Positions 1-8,210 of a DNA stretch of 64,000 nucleotides are shown piece after piece. The stretch spans positions 62,001 through 126,000 of the forward strand of contig NZ_JAKCFA010000003.1 in the NCBI RefSeq assembly GCF_024198215.1. The letters are read 5' to 3'. This DNA is from Myxococcus qinghaiensis. GTDB taxonomy: Bacteria > Myxococcota > Myxococcia > Myxococcales > Myxococcaceae. The position numbers were made by a program, and so were the translations under genes. Each line of letters begins with the position of its first letter. The first letter of the stretch is position 1. Under the pieces are notes generated by a model, which was given only the letters and a program-made list of their open reading frames with translations, was not told the DNA's origin and made no database searches.

Positions 1-101
1 TCGTGCAGGAGCAGTACCGCCCCACGAACAACCGCTTCGGCACGGCGACCAGCCGCCGCAGCCCGATGCAGGCCGAGCTGCTGCTGCGCGTGCGCAACTA
101 G
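1..101 (+). CDS. C-terminal tail of a probable TonB-dependent/outer-membrane receptor (5' end outside window)
   Basis: Only the last 32 codons are present; the frame is open from base 3 and stops with TAG at 99-101. The tail reads ...NNRFGTATSRRSPMQAELLLRVRN. Carboxypeptidase-regulatory-like TonB receptors of soil bacteria commonly end with an FG..T..R.PR.-Q-L-L-R-F.F strand, and this tail has that rhythm, which is the only basis for the name. It ends in Asn rather than the usual terminal Phe/aromatic of outer-membrane beta barrels, which weakens the assignment. A perfect hairpin follows 18 bases after the stop, so this gene ends its transcription unit. Confidence 0.4.
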   Translation, partial: VQEQYRPTNNRFGTATSRRSPMQAELLLRVRN

Positions 102-119
102 CCACACCCACGCACGTGG

Positions 120-162
120 GGGCCCTCGCTTCCGGAAGTCTGACGGACGGAAGCGAGGGCCC
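120..162 (+). terminator. Rho-independent-like terminator after the receptor fragment
   Basis: Bases 120-134 and 148-162 form a perfect 15-bp stem (GGGCCCTCGCTTCCG and its complement) around a 13-base loop. Only a short TT follows, so the U tract is weak, as is common at this GC content. It lies between the stop at 101 and the next start at 198. Confidence 0.75.
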
Positions 163-197
163 TTGAATCTGGCGGGGTCGACGTTCTAGACGGGCAT

Positions 198-2030
198 GTG
201 CCTTCCGCCCTCCGTCCCTTCCGCCTCGGGCTGCTGTCCGCCCTCCTCGCCGCCTGCGCCTCCCCTCCTCCGCCCGTGCCGGAGGCCGCCGCCGTGGCGC
301 CCCCGCCCGCGAGCGAGGCGAAGGCCGCGCCGGAGCCCCTGCGCATCTCCATGGTGGGGACCAACGACCTGCACGGCTGGGTGATGCCCTCCAAGGCCAC
401 GCTGCCGGATGGCACCAGCGTGGAGCAGGGCGGGCTGGCGACGCTCGCGGGCTACCTGTCCATCCTGCGCGCGGAGAACCCGGACGGCGTGCTGCTGCTG
501 GATGGAGGAGACCTCTTCCAGGGCACGCTCGCCTCCAACCTCACCGAGGGCGAGGTGGTCATCGGCGCGATGAACGCGCTCAAGTATGACGCCTCGGCGC
601 TCGGCAACCACGAGTTCGACTACGGGCCCGTGGGGCCGCGCTCGGTGGCGCTCGAAGGAGATGACCCGTTCGGCGCGCTCAAGGCGCGAATCCAGCAGGC
701 GCGCTTCCCGGTGCTCGGGTTCAACGTCACCGACAGCCAGACGGGCGTGGCTCCCACCTGGCTGGGCAACGAGGGCACGCTGCTGGTGGAGCGGCGCGGG
801 GTGCGCATCGGCATCCTCGGGCTGGCCACGCCTCACACGCCGCAGGTGACGAATCCGGTGAATGTGGCGAGCCTGCGCTTCGCGCCCCTGGAAGAGTCGG
901 CGCTCGCGGCGGCGAAGTCCCTGCGCGCGCGCGGGGCCGAGGTGGTGGTCGCGGTGGCGCACGCGGGCGCGGTGTGCAAGCGCGGGGACAACCCTCGCGA
1001 CGCGTCGTCCTGCGACCGGGGGGACAGCGAGATTGTCGAGCTGCTGGAGACGCTGCCGGAGGGGACGCTGGACGCGGTGGTGGCCGGGCACACGCACCAG
1101 CCCGTGGGCCACTTCATCAAGGGCACGCCGGTCATCGAGACGTCGGGGCGGGGCCGCGCGTTCGGGCTGGTGGAAATCTTCGTGGACCCGGTGACGCGCA
1201 AGGTGCTCCCCGAGCGGACGCTGCTGCAGGGCTCCATCCCGGTGTGCGCGCGCATGGACGCGACGCTGGGCACGTGTGACGAGCGGAAGCTGAAGGCGGC
1301 GAAGGGCCTCCAACTCGTCCCCGCGACGTTCCGTGGGAGCGCGGTGGTGGCCGACGCGACGCTGGAGGCACAGCTCACCGAGGCGTTCGCCCGCGTGGAA
1401 GTGGAGCAGAAGCGCTCGCTGGGTGTGCGAGTGCCGGCGGCGCTCACGCGCAACTACGACGCGGAGAGCGCGCTTGGAAACGTGCTGGCGGATGCGCTGC
1501 GCGCGGTCTCCATGACGGACGTGGCCCTGCTCAACAGCGGCGGCCTGCGCGCGGACCTGCCGGCGGGTGACCTCACCTACGGCGCGGTCTACGAGGTGCT
1601 TCCCTTCGACAACACCCTCGCCGTCCTCACCCTGTCGACGGCGGAGCTGAAGCGGCTGCTGGAGGCGGGCTATGGACGCAAGGGCACCATCCAGGTATCG
1701 GGGCTGAAGGTGAAGGTCGAGCAGTGCAACGGCGTGCCCCGGCTCGCCTCCGTCACCCTGCCGAACGGCAAGCCGCTTCCGGCCAGCAAGCGCTTCCGCG
1801 TGGCCATGCCGGACTTCCTGGCGCGCGGGGGTGGCGGACTGGAGGACGTGCTCAAGACACTGCCGCCCGCGAGCATCGACCTGGGTGAGAAGCAGGCGCT
1901 GACCTTGCGCGACGCGCTCGTCGAGCACTGGAAGACGCAGAAGAAGCCGCTGGTGGCACCGGCACCCGGCCGCCTCCAGCACGTCACCGCGACGGCCGGC
2001 TGCCCCGCGGAGTCCCCCGGGAAGCCCTGA
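198..2030 (+). CDS. 5'-nucleotidase / UDP-sugar hydrolase family lipoprotein (metallophosphoesterase)
   Basis: 610 aa. Predicted to dephosphorylate extracellular nucleotides or UDP-sugars at the cell surface or periplasm. The N terminus is a lipoprotein signal (LLSALLAAC, Cys20 as lipid anchor) followed by a Pro/Ala linker. The metal site motifs are present: TNDLHG (D57, H59), GGDLFQG, GNHEFD (N137, H138) and AGHTH (H298, H300). The C-terminal nucleotidase domain has LLNSGGLRADLP and YEVLPFDNTL. The start is GTG at 198; an ATG two bases upstream is in another frame and gives no signal peptide, and no strong ribosome-binding site is visible. Length fits the family (about 550-650 aa). It is a close paralogue of the gene at 47806-49599. 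Confidence 0.9.
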   Translation: MPSALRPFRLGLLSALLAACASPPPPVPEAAAVAPPPASEAKAAPEPLRISMVGTNDLHGWVMPSKATLPDGTSVEQGGLATLAGYLSILRAENPDGVLLLDGGDLFQGTLASNLTEGEVVIGAMNALKYDASALGNHEFDYGPVGPRSVALEGDDPFGALKARIQQARFPVLGFNVTDSQTGVAPTWLGNEGTLLVERRGVRIGILGLATPHTPQVTNPVNVASLRFAPLEESALAAAKSLRARGAEVVVAVAHAGAVCKRGDNPRDASSCDRGDSEIVELLETLPEGTLDAVVAGHTHQPVGHFIKGTPVIETSGRGRAFGLVEIFVDPVTRKVLPERTLLQGSIPVCARMDATLGTCDERKLKAAKGLQLVPATFRGSAVVADATLEAQLTEAFARVEVEQKRSLGVRVPAALTRNYDAESALGNVLADALRAVSMTDVALLNSGGLRADLPAGDLTYGAVYEVLPFDNTLAVLTLSTAELKRLLEAGYGRKGTIQVSGLKVKVEQCNGVPRLASVTLPNGKPLPASKRFRVAMPDFLARGGGGLEDVLKTLPPASIDLGEKQALTLRDALVEHWKTQKKPLVAPAPGRLQHVTATAGCPAESPGKP

Positions 2031-2115
2031 GCGAGCGGAGGGAAAGCCCTGCGGTCTCGACGCCAACCGCGCCTGACCTTGAAGGCCATCGGCGGTCCGC
2101 CGTGCGGCGCGTGCG

Positions 2116-3003
2116 TCAGGCAGCTTCCCGGGAGACCACCGCGCTGAGCAGCGTGGCCACCTCCTGCATGAACACGTAGTCGAGCGTGTCTGGCGTATCG
2201 GTCGAGCAGTGGTAGTGCGGGTTGCGGAAGTTGGCGGTGTCCGTCCAGAGCACCGCCGGCTTCCCGGCCGTCCAGAACGGGAAGTGGTCACTGCGCCGCA
2301 GGTCCGGCAGGAGGACGTGGAGCGGCCCCCACGTCTTCGCCGTCAGCAACCGCAACCCGGGCGACTCCGCTGACTGGATGGCGCGGTCCATGACGGCATT
2401 GGAGCGCCCCTTCCCCACCAGCCCGAGGAAGTCGGGAGTCCTGAGGCTCTGGGGCACCCACGGAAACGGCAGGTCCTGAACCGGGCCCGAGCGCTTGCGG
2501 AAGCCGACCATCTCCAGCACGTGCGCCATGCGCAGTGCGCAGGGAAGCGCGGGCAGCCCATGGGCCACGAAGTCACGGCTGCCCAACAGGCCATCCTCCT
2601 CCGCGTTGAACGCGATGAAGCCCACCAGCGGGCCGTCATCCGATTGCGCGAGGACACGCGCGCACTCCAGCATCACCGCCAGGCCGCTCGCGTTGTCATC
2701 GGCGCCGGGGCAGTCCGGCACGCTGTCGTAGTGGGCGGCCACGAACGTCACCGGCCTGCCCTCCGCGTGTCGCGGCAGCGCGACGACGTTTCGATATCGA
2801 CCCTGGAGCCGCACCGACAGGCCGTAGCGCTCGAACGCCGCTCCGAGTTCATCACGCACCCAGACATTGTTCCGGGCATTCGCCACGTTGTGCCGGGGGA
2901 CCGCGAGGTGCTCGACCCACCGGCGCAGGCGCCCCTCTTCCGGCATCGCCGCCCCACGGGGCAACGGAATCACTTCCTCGACTGCTCGCTCTTGAATCCA
3001 CAT
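2116..3003 (-). CDS. M28-family zinc metallopeptidase
   Basis: 295 aa. Predicted di-zinc aminopeptidase. M28 landmarks in order: AAHYDSV (H91, D93), GADDNASG (D103 bridging ligand), NAEEDG (E135 catalytic base, E136 ligand), LEMVGF (E164) and the last ligand in PHYHCSTDT (H265). No signal peptide is visible, so it is probably cytoplasmic, unlike most M28 enzymes. The gene is divergent from a TetR-type regulator with only 47 bp between the start codons, and that gap holds two tandem operator-like elements. This suggests the regulator controls it. A short unknown N-terminal segment of about 60 residues precedes the peptidase core. Confidence 0.85.
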   Translation of the reverse strand: MWIQERAVEEVIPLPRGAAMPEEGRLRRWVEHLAVPRHNVANARNNVWVRDELGAAFERYGLSVRLQGRYRNVVALPRHAEGRPVTFVAAHYDSVPDCPGADDNASGLAVMLECARVLAQSDDGPLVGFIAFNAEEDGLLGSRDFVAHGLPALPCALRMAHVLEMVGFRKRSGPVQDLPFPWVPQSLRTPDFLGLVGKGRSNAVMDRAIQSAESPGLRLLTAKTWGPLHVLLPDLRRSDHFPFWTAGKPAVLWTDTANFRNPHYHCSTDTPDTLDYVFMQEVATLLSAVVSREAA

Positions 3004-3009
3004 GGTTGA

Positions 3010-3035
3010 CTTACAACGTAAGCTTATGACGTAAG
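3010..3035. promoter_or_regulatory. Tandem TetR operator-like inverted repeats
   Basis: Two adjoining 13-bp elements of identical design: CTTAC-AAC-GTAAG at 3010-3022 and CTTAT-GAC-GTAAG at 3023-3035. They fill the gap between the divergent M28 peptidase and TetR genes. Inference: binding site of the TetR protein encoded at 3051. Confidence 0.7.
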
Positions 3036-3043
3036 TCTGTCAA
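3015..3043 (-). promoter_or_regulatory. Sigma70-like promoter of the M28 peptidase gene
   Basis: On the minus strand TTGACA (3043-3038) and TACGTT (3020-3015) are separated by exactly 17 bp. Transcription would begin near 3008, about five bases before the ATG at 3003, so the mRNA would be nearly leaderless. The hexamers lie inside the two operator-like repeats, consistent with repression by occlusion. Confidence 0.55.
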
Positions 3044-3050
3044 GGCGACC

Positions 3051-3704
3051 ATGAAACAGGCCAACAAACGCGAACCCCTTTCGAGAGAGCGCATCCTGCG
3101 GGCGGCCCTGGGCATCGTTGACCGTGAAGGGCTGGAGGCCATCTCCATGCGGCGTGTGGGGCAGGAGGTGGGTGTCGAGGCGATGTCCCTCTACAACCAC
3201 GTCGCCAACAAGGCGGCCATCCTGGATGGCCTGTTCGAAATCGTCCTCGCGGAGATGCCCCCGGCGAAGAAGGCGGCGTCCTGGCAGAGCGCCCTGCGCG
3301 ACAACGCCCGGGCCTTGAGGCTCGTGCTCCGCGCCCATCCGAACACGCTGCCCCTCTTCGCGACGCGCCCCGCTGTCACGCCCGCGTCCATCGTCCACGT
3401 CGAAGCGGCGCTCGACCTGCTCCGCAACGCGGGGTTCAGTGCCGATGAGGCTCTCTGTACCTTGCAGGTGATGGTGGCCTTCGTCGTCGGCCACACCATC
3501 GCGGGCTACTCGCCGACCCGGCCCGAGGAGCAGTCCCTGCCCGCCTACGAGCAGCTCAGCGAGCAGGACTTCCCTCGCGTCCACGAGCTGGTGGCCGTCC
3601 TGGCACGCCACGACATCGAGAAGGAATTCGAGTTCGGACTCGAGGCCATGCTCGCCGGACTCGAGGCGCGGCTCACGCGGCGCAAGCCTTCCCGAAAGGA
3701 ATGA
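3051..3704 (+). CDS. TetR/AcrR-family transcriptional regulator
   Basis: 217 aa. The N-terminal helix-turn-helix is clear (ERILRAALGIVDREGLEA, then RRVGQEVGVEAMSLYNHVANK at about residues 30-50). The rest is all-helical with the look of a TetR_C ligand-binding domain (SEQDFPRVHELVAVL, EKEFEFGLEAMLAGLEARL near the end). It is divergent from the M28 peptidase, with the tandem CTTAy-GTAAG repeats between them. It is probably an autoregulated repressor; the inducer cannot be read from sequence. Confidence 0.9.
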   Translation: MKQANKREPLSRERILRAALGIVDREGLEAISMRRVGQEVGVEAMSLYNHVANKAAILDGLFEIVLAEMPPAKKAASWQSALRDNARALRLVLRAHPNTLPLFATRPAVTPASIVHVEAALDLLRNAGFSADEALCTLQVMVAFVVGHTIAGYSPTRPEEQSLPAYEQLSEQDFPRVHELVAVLARHDIEKEFEFGLEAMLAGLEARLTRRKPSRKE

Positions 3705-3807
3705 GCCAGGGCCTGTCCGAATCAGGGCGGGGTTCGCCCTATATGCCCTCTACCGTGCGCTTCAGTGGGTCCGAGCCGGGCCCTCGAATCCTGAACGGAG
3801 CGACGGC

Positions 3808-4293
3808 ATGCGGGCACAGGGACAGCACGACGGGGCGCGGGACTTCGACTTCCTCATGGGGACCTGGCGGGTCCACAACCGTCGGCTCAAGGAGCGCCTG
3901 AAGGGGTGCACGGAGTGGCTGCCGTTCGAGGCCACCGCCGAAGAGCATCCCTTGCCGGGCGGGCTCGGCAATCAGGAGACCTTTCGCAGCGAGTTCTGGC
4001 CTGGGTTCGTGGGCCTGGCGCTCCGCGTCTACAACCCGGCGACGAAGCAGTGGTCCATCTCCTGGGTGGACAATCGCAACCACACCATCGACCCGCCTGT
4101 GCTGGGTGGCTTCGCGGGCGACGTGGGCCTGTTCGAAACGAATGACACCTTCGAGGGCCGTGCCATCCGCGTGCGCTTCACGTGGACGAAGCTGGGCCAG
4201 GACACCGCGCGTTGGGAGCAGGCGTTCTCACCCGACGAAGGCCAGAGCTGGGAGACCAACTGGGTGATGGAGTTCACGCGCACGAAGGAATGA
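3808..4293 (+). CDS. DUF1579-like/lipocalin-like conserved hypothetical protein
   Basis: 161 aa with no signal peptide. The opening DFDFLMGTWRVHNRRLKERL is typical of the DUF1579-like, beta-barrel (lipocalin-like) small proteins, in which a FLxGxW signature precedes alternating beta strands. The C-terminal half (GLALRVYNPATKQWSISW, WEQAFSPDEGQSWETNW) continues the strand pattern. Substrate and role are unknown; related proteins are thought to bind small hydrophobic ligands. It stands alone on the plus strand about 100 bp after the TetR gene. Confidence 0.65.
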   Translation: MRAQGQHDGARDFDFLMGTWRVHNRRLKERLKGCTEWLPFEATAEEHPLPGGLGNQETFRSEFWPGFVGLALRVYNPATKQWSISWVDNRNHTIDPPVLGGFAGDVGLFETNDTFEGRAIRVRFTWTKLGQDTARWEQAFSPDEGQSWETNWVMEFTRTKE

Positions 4294-4656
4294 ACGTCCC
4301 GTCCGGCGCCGTGTCCTTCCGCGGTCCTGGCGCCCCTGCCTCGCGACCGTGGGCCTGGGCTGCGCACCTGGCGCTGGTGCCGTCTCGCGCTGGCAGACCG
4401 TCTCCGACAGCAGATTCTCGAAGGTTCAGCAACGCCGCGATGACCGCTCCCGCGCCCTCGCGCCGGACCTGCTCTCTGTCCGATGACCCGCGCCAGGACG
4501 GAGAGGCTTTCGCCTCGTCCATCCAGTCCTCAACAGTTAATCATATTTTTACGCTATTTCATGTCTTGAACAGGGAAATGCTCGGTAGGCCGTCGCGCTG
4601 TCTCGGCTGGCCGCCAGGCGGACGGCGCATCCTCGCTGTCAGCGAAACGAGCCCCC
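4294..4656. other. Intergenic region with an AT-rich promoter-like patch
   Basis: No convincing coding frame. Bases 4529-4571 are strikingly AT-rich for this genome (CAACAGTTAATCATATTTTT and following), and probably contain the promoter of the peptidase gene at 4657, leaving a leader of about 90 bases. No clear -35/-10 pair could be fixed. Confidence 0.45.
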
Positions 4657-6015
4657 ATGTTCAAGAAGGCAGCAGTCTTCGCGGTGACCTGTGGCGCCTT
4701 GTTGGTCGGCTGCGGTACGGACCCGCAGGCCGAGAACGAGGAGATCATCTCCAACCTGCTGGAGGCCGGCTTCCCCGCCGATGACATCCTCATCGCCGAC
4801 GACGCCGTGTACGTGGGCCGCGACGCGCACGTCACACTCGAGGCGTCCCGGGAGATGCTCCAGGCCACCTCGGAGAGCCCCGAGCAGTACCGCACGACCA
4901 ACCTCGTCGGAACGGGCGTGACGAAGATCTGCGTCAACTCCACCGCCGCGTTCGACAGCTATCCCCTGCTGAGCCAGGGGCTCGACCTGGCCATCGCCAA
5001 CTACAATGAGCGTGGCCTCCGCATCACCTTCGCGCGCGGCCCGGCCACTGGCTGTACCGCGAACATCACCGCGCAGACGACGACGGGCACCGGCGGCTCC
5101 GCGGGCTTCCCCTCAGGCGGCCTGCCCTACGGCATCATCAACATCGGCACCGGACTGAACAACTACAGCGCTGACGTGAACGAGCACGTCATCACCCACG
5201 AGCTGGGCCACGCGGTCGGCTTCCGCCACTCCGACTACTACAATCGCAGCATCAGCTGCGGTGTCGGCGGCGACGAGGGCGAGGCGGGCGTGGGCGCCAT
5301 CCACATCCCGGGGACGCCGACCACGGCCGTCGAGGGCGGGTCCGTCATGAACTCGTGCTTCCGCTCCACCGAGACTGGCGAGTGGACCAGCTCCGACAAC
5401 ACCGCGCTGGACTACCTCTACGGCGGCACGGTGCAGAGCTGCGCGAGCATCAGCTTCACGTCCTATCGCGGGCAGAACGGGACGCAGATTCGCTGCAGCT
5501 GCCCGGCGACGAGCGGGGGAACGGTGTGGGGCACGGACCTCTATACCGATGACTCGAACGTCTGCGCGGCGGCGGTGCACGCGGGCGCGATTCCCGCCAC
5601 CGGAGGCACGGTGGTCGCCACCATCCAGCCGGGACAGGGCAGCTACACGGGCACCACCCGTAATGGCATCACCACGCTCTCCTACGGCTCCTGGGCGGGG
5701 AGCTTCTCGTTCCAGGTCCCTCCCGCGCAGGCGTGCTCCAGCGTCAGCTTCACGTCCTATCGCGGGCAGAACGGGACGCAGATTCGCTGCAGCTGTCCGG
5801 CGACGAGCGGGGGAACGGTGTGGGGCACGGACCTCTATACCGATGACTCGAACGCCTGCGCGGCCGCGGTGCATGCGGGTGCGATTCCCGCCACCGGAGG
5901 CACGGTGGTCGTCACCATCCAGCCGGGACAGAGCAGCTACACGGGCACCACCCGCAATGGCATCACCACGCTCTCCTACGGCTCCTGGGCGGGGAGCTTC
6001 TCCGTCAGCCGGTAG
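4657..6015 (+). CDS. Secreted HEXXH zinc peptidase (M57-like) lipoprotein with two C-terminal LCCL domains
   Basis: 452 aa. Lipoprotein signal with lipobox LLVGC. The zinc site HELGHAVGFRH (HEXXHXXGXXH, residues 181-191) and its flanks match the M57-like dual-action peptidases common in myxobacteria, as does the upstream SNLLEAGFPADDILI stretch. From about residue 261 the protein carries two near-identical LCCL-type domains (CSCPATSGGTVWGTDLYTDD, then CAAAVHAGAIPATGG), spaced exactly 98 residues apart. LCCL domains are mostly animal extracellular modules and probably give substrate or matrix binding. Both copies keep their Cys residues. It is predicted to be surface-anchored and to act on extracellular protein, perhaps from prey. 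Confidence 0.85.
   Translation: MFKKAAVFAVTCGALLVGCGTDPQAENEEIISNLLEAGFPADDILIADDAVYVGRDAHVTLEASREMLQATSESPEQYRTTNLVGTGVTKICVNSTAAFDSYPLLSQGLDLAIANYNERGLRITFARGPATGCTANITAQTTTGTGGSAGFPSGGLPYGIINIGTGLNNYSADVNEHVITHELGHAVGFRHSDYYNRSISCGVGGDEGEAGVGAIHIPGTPTTAVEGGSVMNSCFRSTETGEWTSSDNTALDYLYGGTVQSCASISFTSYRGQNGTQIRCSCPATSGGTVWGTDLYTDDSNVCAAAVHAGAIPATGGTVVATIQPGQGSYTGTTRNGITTLSYGSWAGSFSFQVPPAQACSSVSFTSYRGQNGTQIRCSCPATSGGTVWGTDLYTDDSNACAAAVHAGAIPATGGTVVVTIQPGQSSYTGTTRNGITTLSYGSWAGSFSVSR
5451..6003 (+). repeat. Two direct 259-bp repeats encoding the LCCL domains
   Basis: Copy 1 is 5451-5709 and copy 2 is 5745-6003, an offset of 294 bp (98 codons) with a 35-bp divergent linker. I count about eight base differences, several of them silent (CAC/CAT, GGC/GGT, CGT/CGC), so identity is about 97 percent. 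This implies a recent duplication or ongoing homogenisation. Confidence 0.9.
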
Positions 6016-6166
6016 TCGCCACGTCGGAGATTCGCAGTCGAGGCGCGGGACGGTGGTGGAAACGCCATCGGACCGCGTCTCGGACATGCCCCTCCGGGGC
6101 AGCAGCTCCCGGGGGGCGTGCGGACGCTTCAAGACAAACCAAACCAACAGCCGGAGGTACACACCC

Positions 6167-7258
6167 ATGACAAGGGAGCGCCGCATGACCCCATGGAAAC
6201 ACTCGAAGCCGCTGACACTCGGAATGCTGATGGCGGTCTTCGCCCTCGACGCGCATGCGCAGACGAGCAACGCCATCATCGTCGAGAGCGTCAACGACTA
6301 CGGCCCCGGCGACCAGCTGGGCAACTCCATCGCCAATGGCGACGGCTTCATGCAGAACATGGTCTTCGCGGGGAGCAGGTGGGCCACGGGCGCGCGCTAC
6401 ACCAACTCCGCCGTCTACGACACGGACTTCGTGGACTTCGCGCGGAACTCACTGGGAGCAGACCAGACCTACTTTGACCGCGCGGGTCGGGCGGTCGCCT
6501 TCTTCACGGGCCATGGAATCACCCACCATGGCTGTTCGACGGTCTCCTGCTCGACGACAGCCACCTGCAACCAACCCGGCACCGCGACAGGAGGTGGCGT
6601 TGCCCGCATGCCCGGCACCTGCCGCTTCAGCCCTTTCGATGCGCCGCGCTGCTGCTACATGGTGGACCGTCAGGCCGTGACTCACAGCACGGGGGACCGC
6701 TTCGGCGGGCTCATCAACTACACGCAGGGACCCGTCCGGTTCGGAGAGAGCCCCCAGTCGGGCGCCTGGGCAGGCGCCGGCACGGATGGTGGCGCCAACC
6801 TGGTGGTGCTCGACATCAGCCACGGCATCCTCCCTCCGTTCTGGGCGCACACGTTCGTGAACGCCAGCGCGGGCGTGCAGCTCATCGCCACCATGATGAC
6901 CGCCGGCGGTGACACCGCCAACGTGCCGGACCGCGGCGCGACCTTCGCGATGTTCTACCGGGCCAACGAGAACAACCGCGTGTCTGAATCCTGGGTGCAG
7001 ACGATGAACTCGCTGCCAGCGAACGAGGGCGGCGGCTGCCCGGGAGGAGGCGGGGGCCATGGCTTCAACGGCTGTGGCTGCAACATCGTCATCGGCATGG
7101 ACAACTCCGCCGCGCGCGCCGCGGGCTCCATGGCCGAGGGATGGGTCCAACTGGCGAATGACTCCAACGACGCCTTGGGCAACCAGTTCTACTCGGCGCG
7201 ATGGGTTTGCAACTACCCGCTGCCCGCCACCAACCAGAACGCCTGGGAGCTGCCATGA
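6167..7258 (+). CDS. Secreted DUF6345-like protein of unknown function
   Basis: 363 aa from the ATG at 6167, chosen because GGAGG at 6153-6157 sits nine bases upstream; a second in-frame ATG at 6185 also gives the signal peptide (LTLGMLMAVFALDAHAQ). The frame is open much further upstream but that part overlaps the peptidase gene. The mature protein has Asp/Asn-rich stretches (ESVNDYGPGDQLGNSIANGD), a YDTDFVDFARNSLGADQTYF segment and AVAFFTGHG, followed by a Cys-rich region and a C-terminal Gly-rich CPGGGGGHGFNGCGCN. The FFxGHG motif and the layout resemble DUF6345 proteins; this is a weak assignment. The stop overlaps the start of the next gene. Confidence 0.6.
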   Translation: MTRERRMTPWKHSKPLTLGMLMAVFALDAHAQTSNAIIVESVNDYGPGDQLGNSIANGDGFMQNMVFAGSRWATGARYTNSAVYDTDFVDFARNSLGADQTYFDRAGRAVAFFTGHGITHHGCSTVSCSTTATCNQPGTATGGGVARMPGTCRFSPFDAPRCCYMVDRQAVTHSTGDRFGGLINYTQGPVRFGESPQSGAWAGAGTDGGANLVVLDISHGILPPFWAHTFVNASAGVQLIATMMTAGGDTANVPDRGATFAMFYRANENNRVSESWVQTMNSLPANEGGGCPGGGGGHGFNGCGCNIVIGMDNSAARAAGSMAEGWVQLANDSNDALGNQFYSARWVCNYPLPATNQNAWELP

Positions 7259-8193
7259 TGACGGTTCGCGAACTTTCCCTGAGGCTCGGCGCGTGCCTCT
7301 CGTTGCTGTGCACCGGCCCCGCGCTCGCCCAGCCTCCGGCCCCAGGACTCATCGCCACGGACAAGGGAGGCGCGGTCGGCTACCAACACTCGATGGAGCG
7401 CTCCCGCTTCCTGTCCGGCCCGCCTGGAGTCGCGCTGCGTCGCCTGGATGAACATGGCTTCGCGAAGGTGGTGGGCCCCGAGGGCGTCTTCGCCACCCAT
7501 CTGGGCAATGGTCTGGTCATCGCCACGCCGAGCAACGGCCTGTCCAAGGAGGCCGTGGGTGTCCTGGCGCCCCCTCCCGACCTCCGCTACACGCTGGGGC
7601 CGGACAAGCACAATGCCCAGGTCATCGAGTACTTCCGCGCGGCGGGAGTCCCTGGTGACCAGATTGGGGGCGTGCACGCCAACACATACCTGTCATCGCG
7701 CGGGACGACGAGTGAGGCGCGACCGGCGCAGCCCCAGGTCGACGGCCATGCCTCCATCCTCGAACGGACCGTCGGCAAGTTCTCCGTGGTGGACTCAGTC
7801 GCCTGGGCACGGCTGAGCAATAACGGCAGGGTGGTCAGCGAGTGGGTCTACTGGCCCGCCATTCCCGCCAAGGTCCTGGAGGAAGCCAGGCGGCTCGAGG
7901 CGCTGGTCTCGAGCGGCGACAAGAGCGGCTTCCTGGCGCGCCTGCCCTCCGGACTGCCCGCTGGGAAGGTCGTCATCCGCCATTCCTCCGCGGTGGTGGA
8001 GGGCGGCTTCGAAGCGTTCGCGAGCTATGACGTCGCGGAGAAGGTGCTGCTTCCCTCAGCCATCGCCGGGAGCGGCCCGGGCGCATCGCGGCCACCCGCG
8101 AGCATGATTGTCCGGCACTTCGACGTCGATGGCGTCGAGCGTCGACTGCCTCAGGAGCGGCGCTCCGTGGGTCAGGACTCGCCGCGACAGTAG
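7255..8193 (+). CDS. Secreted hypothetical protein, coupled to the DUF6345-like gene
   Basis: 312 aa. I do not recognise a family. The start is placed at the ATG at 7255, inside the ATGATGA overlap with the previous stop (7256-7258), which implies translational coupling; the ATG at 7258 is equally possible. The signal peptide runs to about ALAQPP. The mature part contains ALRRLDEHGFAKVVGPEGVF and SKEAVGVLAPPPDLRYTLGP, with few Cys and a mixed alpha/beta appearance. The coupling suggests that it and the DUF6345-like protein act together outside the cytoplasm, possibly as a secreted pair. Confidence 0.65.
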   Translation: MMTVRELSLRLGACLSLLCTGPALAQPPAPGLIATDKGGAVGYQHSMERSRFLSGPPGVALRRLDEHGFAKVVGPEGVFATHLGNGLVIATPSNGLSKEAVGVLAPPPDLRYTLGPDKHNAQVIEYFRAAGVPGDQIGGVHANTYLSSRGTTSEARPAQPQVDGHASILERTVGKFSVVDSVAWARLSNNGRVVSEWVYWPAIPAKVLEEARRLEALVSSGDKSGFLARLPSGLPAGKVVIRHSSAVVEGGFEAFASYDVAEKVLLPSAIAGSGPGASRPPASMIVRHFDVDGVERRLPQERRSVGQDSPRQ

Positions 8194-8210
8194 GGCCCGC
8201 CCCGAGCGCC

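Noticed and set aside
186-2291. A 701-codon minus-strand open frame over the first nucleotidase gene
   Set aside because: Its translation is Arg/His/Gln-rich without motifs, and the plus-strand frame has full metallophosphoesterase motifs. Long open antisense frames are expected at this GC content.
5451-6003. Direct repeats as a mobile element or attachment site
   Set aside because: Each copy encodes one complete LCCL domain in frame; no transposase or terminal inverted repeats.
5549-6166. Upstream extension of the DUF6345-like open frame
   Set aside because: It overlaps the LCCL repeats in another frame and is Arg/Ser/Pro-rich; GGAGG and the signal peptide place the start at 6167.
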